Shown here: in pieces, positions 6,750 to 9,647 of the stretch
Numbering within the stretch: the stretch's first letter is position 1
How the letters are laid out: each line of letters starts with the position of its first letter
Origin: Euryarchaeota archaeon UBA556
Lineage (GTDB): Archaea; Thermoplasmatota; Poseidoniia; Poseidoniales; Thalassarchaeaceae
Direction: 5' to 3'
Length of the DNA: 9,647 nt
Assembly (NCBI GenBank): GCA_002494975.1
Contig: DADI01000036.1
Location: forward strand, 1-9,647
Notes under the pieces: model-generated
Told to the model about the DNA's origin: nothing
Databases searched by the model: none
What the model saw: the letters and a program-made list of their open reading frames with translations, nothing else
Made by a program: the position numbers and the translations under genes

Positions 6750-6796
6750 ACCTAATATCGTAGTAGGTATCATAACCCTCTTTCCTTGCGCCAAGG
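6750..6796 (+). promoter_or_regulatory. Two small inverted repeats in the mvaS leader
   Basis: The 87-base gap between tyrS and mvaS holds ACCTA (6750-6754) paired with TAGGT (6764-6768) around a nine-base loop, and a tighter hairpin CCTTG (6784-6788), loop CGC, CAAGG (6792-6796). The second ends three bases before the ribosome binding site and could hide or expose it. They may be a regulatory leader for isoprenoid synthesis, a protein-binding site, or chance; five-base stems are weak evidence alone. No known riboswitch was recognised. Confidence 0.3.
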
Positions 6797-6799
6797 TTT

Positions 6800-6806
6800 G
6801 GAGGAG
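6800..6806 (+). promoter_or_regulatory. mvaS ribosome binding site
   Basis: GGAGGAG lies five bases before the mvaS ATG at 6812. It is the most purine-rich ribosome binding site in the window and fixes the start of the 517-residue reading frame. It sits directly after the CCTTG/CAAGG hairpin. Confidence 0.65.
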
Positions 6807-6811
6807 TTGTA

Positions 6812-8365
6812 ATGACAGAGGTAGGAATTGATGATATAGCAATACATTTCCCTAAATTATATTTCGATATGGAAGATTTTGCAGAATTTCGTGGAGCGGA
6901 TTTCGGCAAACTAAATCGAGGTTTAGGTTTGAAAGCAATGGCAATACCAGATGTGCACGAAGATACTGCAACTATGGGAGCTAATGCCTGTGCCCGCTTA
7001 ATAGATAGAAATAATCTCGATCCAAATAAAATAGGTAGAATTTATCTTGGTACTGAATCAGCACTTGATGGTGCCAAGCCTACTGCGACATACATAATGG
7101 ATATGTTAGAGCAAAGGTATCAGAGCGAATATGGAATAGACTGCTTTAGAAATTGTGACGTCGTAGATCTGACATTTGCCTGTATCGGAGCCGTTGATGC
7201 AATGCATAACACACTAGATTGGGTCGCAAGAGGCGGAAAGTCACAAGATAGGATGGGGATAGTTGTATTCGCGGATAATGCGAAATATGATCTTGAATCA
7301 TCTGGTGAATATACTCAAGGAGCTGGCGGCGGAGCTATCCTAATACGCCATAATCCTAGGTTAATTGTAATTCCAGATAATTGGGGAGTCTCAACAATGC
7401 CAGTTCATGACTTCTTCAAGCCTAGGAGGGAAGTTGATATGAAAACAGTCGTAGAAAATGTCCTGGACCTAGCCGAAGAAGCCGGAGAAGAGCCAAGAAA
7501 AGCAGGTCTGGTAGAGAAAATTCTCGATATTTTACCTCTATCGTCTCTAAAAGATAATATTTTATTCGAATCTAAAACTTTGAAAATTCATAAGGATACT
7601 CCTGTATTCGATGGTCAGTTTTCAAATCGTTGTTATTCTGAATCAGTTAAGCAGGCTTTCATTAATTTTAGAATTGAAGCAATACGTTCAGGTCGTTATG
7701 ACCCAAAAAATGATGAGATTCTTACAAATCAGTGGAAAAGAATAATTGTACATCTTCCGTATGCTTTCCAAGGGAAAAGGATGTTTCCCGATGTTTTCAG
7801 ACATGATCGTAGACATCTACCAATCTGGGATGAGATAATTCAGGAAATTGGCGAAGAACCATTCCCTGAGAATTTTGAAGATACTCGAGAAGGTTATGAA
7901 GAATTCGAGAAAGCAAATGACCAATATAGGAGACTTATTTCTAAGACTCCGATGTTTAAGAAATTCGTTGAAGCAAGAATTGAGAAGGCTCAGCGCGCCT
8001 CCAGCCTTGTAGGGAACCAATATACTGGTTCAATTTTCCTTGCTTTGATGTCAACAATTGAATCAGACTTTTTGGAAAATGAGGAAATGGCAGGTGAAAG
8101 AATAGGTCTTTGTGGCTATGGTTCTGGCGCTAAAGCAAAAGTATTCGAAGGAATAGTTCAGCCCAATTGGGAAGATGTTGCAGTCAAGTTCAACCTATTT
8201 TCTAGACTTACTGAAAGGCATCCAATTGACAAAGAAATCTATGAATCTCTTCATAGAGGGTCACAGAAGCAATCAGTTGTTCAACCTAAGGCCGAGTTTG
8301 CATTAATATCGATAGGTGGTACTGATGTTTTAGAAGGTCAGAGAAAATATTCTTGGGTTGAATAA
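6812..8365 (+). CDS. mvaS: Hydroxymethylglutaryl-CoA synthase (long form)
   Basis: The enzyme condenses acetyl-CoA with acetoacetyl-CoA to HMG-CoA, the committed start of the mevalonate route to archaeal isoprenoid lipids. The thiolase fold is recognisable, with the catalytic triad visible: E82 in G-T-E-S-A-L-D, nucleophile C124 in D-L-T-F-A-C-I-G-A, and H314 in I-I-V-H-L-P-Y-A-F. Other landmarks are D-F-F-K-P (200-204), T-P-V-F-D-G (263-268), G-N-Q-Y-T-G-S (401-407) and C-G-Y-G-S-G (434-439). At 517 residues it is well above bacterial MvaS (about 390) and archaeal HMGS (about 350), closer to animal forms. The extra length lies mainly in two insertions, about 205-259 and 324-375. A paralogue with another acyl substrate is possible but less likely given the intact motifs. 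It follows tyrS on the same strand after an 87-base leader and may have its own promoter. Confidence 0.92.
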   Translation: MTEVGIDDIAIHFPKLYFDMEDFAEFRGADFGKLNRGLGLKAMAIPDVHEDTATMGANACARLIDRNNLDPNKIGRIYLGTESALDGAKPTATYIMDMLEQRYQSEYGIDCFRNCDVVDLTFACIGAVDAMHNTLDWVARGGKSQDRMGIVVFADNAKYDLESSGEYTQGAGGGAILIRHNPRLIVIPDNWGVSTMPVHDFFKPRREVDMKTVVENVLDLAEEAGEEPRKAGLVEKILDILPLSSLKDNILFESKTLKIHKDTPVFDGQFSNRCYSESVKQAFINFRIEAIRSGRYDPKNDEILTNQWKRIIVHLPYAFQGKRMFPDVFRHDRRHLPIWDEIIQEIGEEPFPENFEDTREGYEEFEKANDQYRRLISKTPMFKKFVEARIEKAQRASSLVGNQYTGSIFLALMSTIESDFLENEEMAGERIGLCGYGSGAKAKVFEGIVQPNWEDVAVKFNLFSRLTERHPIDKEIYESLHRGSQKQSVVQPKAEFALISIGGTDVLEGQRKYSWVE

Positions 8366-8385
8366 TTTTTTAAAATTATATTTAT
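8366..8385. terminator. AT-only convergent spacer, probable bidirectional terminator
   Basis: Only 20 bases separate the stops of mvaS and the convergent acyl-CoA dehydrogenase gene. The plus strand starts with six T residues and continues T/A-rich around a TTTTAAAA palindrome; the minus strand also has a T run (AATTTTAAAA). Archaeal transcription commonly ends at T tracts in the coding strand, so the spacer may serve both genes. There is no strong GC stem. Confidence 0.45.
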
Positions 8386-9558
8386 TCAAGGTTTGATGGC
8401 CCTGTTTATTACTATTTTTTGTACTTCTTGTGTACCTTCATATATTTGGGTTATTTTAGCATCTCTGAAGAATCTCTCGACTGGGAAATCAGTAGTGTAA
8501 CCGTACCCTCCAAGTATTTGTACGGCTCTCTCAGAAACCCACATCGCAGTATCTCCTGCGAATAGTTTAGCCATACTTGCTTCCTTTGTATGTCTCTTTC
8601 CTCCTTCTTCGTAGTGTTTTTGTTTAGCCCATGCTGCTTTGTATACCATCATTCTAGCGGCTTCAGTTTGGGTAGCCATATCTGCAAGATAATTTCCAAT
8701 ACTTTGATGATGTGAGATTGGTTTTCCGAAAGCTAATCTTTCATGAGAGTAGTTTAGTGCAGATTCAAATGCTCCCTGAGCAATTCCTAATGCCTGTGCT
8801 GCTATTCCAATTCTAGAATTATCTAATGCATTCATGGCGATAGGAAAACCTTCTCCTACTTCTTTCAATACATTTTCTACAGGTACTTTGCAGTTTTCTA
8901 ATAATAAAACACATGTGTCAGAAGATCTAATTCCTAATTTTTCTTCCTTTTTACCTACTGTAAATCCTTCCATTGATGAATCAACTATGAAAGCAGTAGT
9001 TCCGCCATGTTTCTTTACGCCGTAATCTGGATGATCTACATCCTTTGCGAACAAAACATAAATATCTGCACTTTTCCCATTTGTAACCCACATTTTTTCT
9101 CCATTAATGATGAAATGTTTCCCATCTCCAGATAACTTTGCTTTACAAACCATTGCGGCTGCATCTGTACCCGCTCCAGCTTCAGAAAGAGAGTAAGCGC
9201 CTATTTCATTACCTGCAAGTCTTGTCAAGTATTCTTCTTTTTGTTTTTCATTACCATGAAGTGCTATAGTCTTAGCACACAATCCTACATGAACACAATA
9301 CATTACTGAAAATGAAGGGTCTACTCTTGCGAGTTCCTCGATAATTATTGCTTCTGAAATATCATCGACTGGACTGCCTCCATATTTTTCAGGAATAGTG
9401 ATGCCCTGCAAGCCATATTCGCAGAATTTCTTCCATTCATCCAGAGGCGGTAAAGCATTCCTATCACGCTCTAAACAAGTAGGAGCTAGTACTTCCTCTG
9501 CAAAGTCACGAACCATCTCTCGAATCATACTTTGTTCTTCTGTCTCCATGAACTCCAT
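8386..9558 (-). CDS. Acyl-CoA dehydrogenase, short/medium-chain type
   Basis: This cytoplasmic FAD flavoprotein makes the 2,3-double bond in an acyl-CoA and reduces ETF, the first step of beta-oxidation or branched acyl-CoA breakdown. Counting from the preferred ATG (390 residues), it has the motifs Y-S-L-S-E-A-G-A-G-T-D (122-132), W-V-T-N-G (157-161), R-L-A-F-G-K-P-I (274-281), Q-I-L-G-G-Y-G-Y (347-354) and I-Y-E-G-T-Q-E (372-378) with catalytic E374. The position where isovaleryl-CoA dehydrogenase has its base (before the Arg of D-N-S-R-I-G-I) is Ser, so that enzyme is unlikely. It also lacks the GCDH carboxylate-binding pattern, so it is not a second copy of gcdH. Exact chain length cannot be read. 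The open frame extends five codons further to a GTG at 9571, but AGGTGA lies four bases before the ATG at 9556-9558. It converges on mvaS. Confidence 0.93.
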   Translation of the reverse strand: MEFMETEEQSMIREMVRDFAEEVLAPTCLERDRNALPPLDEWKKFCEYGLQGITIPEKYGGSPVDDISEAIIIEELARVDPSFSVMYCVHVGLCAKTIALHGNEKQKEEYLTRLAGNEIGAYSLSEAGAGTDAAAMVCKAKLSGDGKHFIINGEKMWVTNGKSADIYVLFAKDVDHPDYGVKKHGGTTAFIVDSSMEGFTVGKKEEKLGIRSSDTCVLLLENCKVPVENVLKEVGEGFPIAMNALDNSRIGIAAQALGIAQGAFESALNYSHERLAFGKPISHHQSIGNYLADMATQTEAARMMVYKAAWAKQKHYEEGGKRHTKEASMAKLFAGDTAMWVSERAVQILGGYGYTTDFPVERFFRDAKITQIYEGTQEVQKIVINRAIKP

Positions 9559-9562
9559 TATC

Positions 9563-9568
9563 TCACCT
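9563..9568 (-). promoter_or_regulatory. Ribosome binding site of the acyl-CoA dehydrogenase
   Basis: AGGTGA on the minus strand ends four bases before the ATG at 9556-9558. It supports this ATG rather than the upstream in-frame GTG at 9571-9573, since the motif would then be inside the coding region. Spacing resembles the etfA and tyrS sites. Confidence 0.6.
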
Positions 9569-9605
9569 AACACTGCGAGGTCAATGGTGTTGTTAATGTC
9601 TCGTA

Positions 9606-9647
9606 ATGGGAAATGTTACAACTACTGCCAATAGAAGAATTGAAAAC
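9606..9647 (+). CDS. Possible 5' end of a divergent gene (partial, uncertain)
   Basis: An ATG at 9606 opens a frame that stays open for 14 codons to the window edge, reading M-G-N-V-T-T-T-A-N-R-R-I-E-N. It would be divergent from the acyl-CoA dehydrogenase with a 47-base gap. No ribosome binding site is seen. Two minus-strand frames are equally open here: one gives a hydrophobic F-S-I-L-L-L-A-V-V-V stretch ending at a TAA (9593-9595), the other runs to a TAG at 9567-9569. Any of these, or none, could be real; more flanking sequence is needed to choose. Confidence 0.25.
   Translation, partial: MGNVTTTANRRIEN

Noticed and set aside
8386..9558. Isovaleryl-CoA dehydrogenase, which would pair with HMG-CoA chemistry of leucine breakdown next to mvaS
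   Set aside because: The base position specific to that enzyme is Ser here while the C-terminal Glu of short/medium-chain enzymes is present; the two genes are convergent, so proximity is not operon evidence.
9398..9634. Plus-strand frame of 78 codons over the start of the right-hand acyl-CoA dehydrogenase
   Set aside because: Most of it is antisense to the dehydrogenase N-terminus and the translation is not protein-like.
1..9647. tRNA, CRISPR array, transposon, integrase or defence system
   Set aside because: All gaps are about 100 bases or shorter, and I saw no cloverleaf, spaced repeats, terminal inverted repeats or mobile-element proteins on either strand.

Overview
The window looks like a piece of an AT-rich archaeal chromosome, most likely a marine Thermoplasmatota lineage (Marine Group II/III, Poseidoniales-like). 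The reasons are an archaeal-type tyrosyl-tRNA synthetase, an HMG-CoA synthase for isoprenoid synthesis, exported proteins with PKD, thrombospondin-3 and beta-propeller modules held by single membrane anchors, and aerobic acyl-CoA oxidation genes. Taxonomy is inferred from gene content only. Genes are tightly packed, with no gene-free stretch above about 100 bases. I see no tRNA, rRNA, CRISPR array, insertion sequence or attachment site.

Left part (1-731): the 3' end of a rightward gene for a PKD-like surface protein meets a leftward gene for a small anchored protein with a thrombospondin-3 calcium-binding repeat. Their stop codons overlap. Middle left (776-3708, leftward): gcdH, etfB and etfA form a probable operon. 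Glutaryl-CoA dehydrogenase hands electrons to the electron-transfer flavoprotein encoded behind it. Upstream of gcdH (3768-4979, leftward) is an exported beta-propeller-like protein with a C-terminal membrane anchor.

Centre (4980-5080): a divergent promoter region. To the right a small conserved-looking protein of unknown role is followed, 9 bases after its stop, by tyrS. Then, after an 87-base leader containing two small inverted repeats, comes mvaS, encoding an unusually long (517-residue) HMG-CoA synthase. mvaS converges on a second acyl-CoA dehydrogenase gene (8386-9558, leftward). A short open frame running off the right edge may be the start of a divergent gene.

Metabolically, both acyl-CoA dehydrogenases are likely to reduce the EtfAB made here. 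EtfAB would need an ETF:quinone oxidoreductase, not in this window, to reach the respiratory chain. Glutaryl-CoA dehydrogenase implies breakdown of lysine, tryptophan or glutarate to crotonyl-CoA, which joins beta-oxidation. HMG-CoA synthase uses the acetyl-CoA/acetoacetyl-CoA pool for mevalonate and archaeal lipids. Several genes have a GGTGA-type ribosome binding site 3-5 bases before the start, and this moves some starts inward from the longest open frame. I did not find a clear previously undescribed system. The most unusual items are the insertions in the HMG-CoA synthase, its leader structures, and the uncharacterised gene coupled to tyrS.
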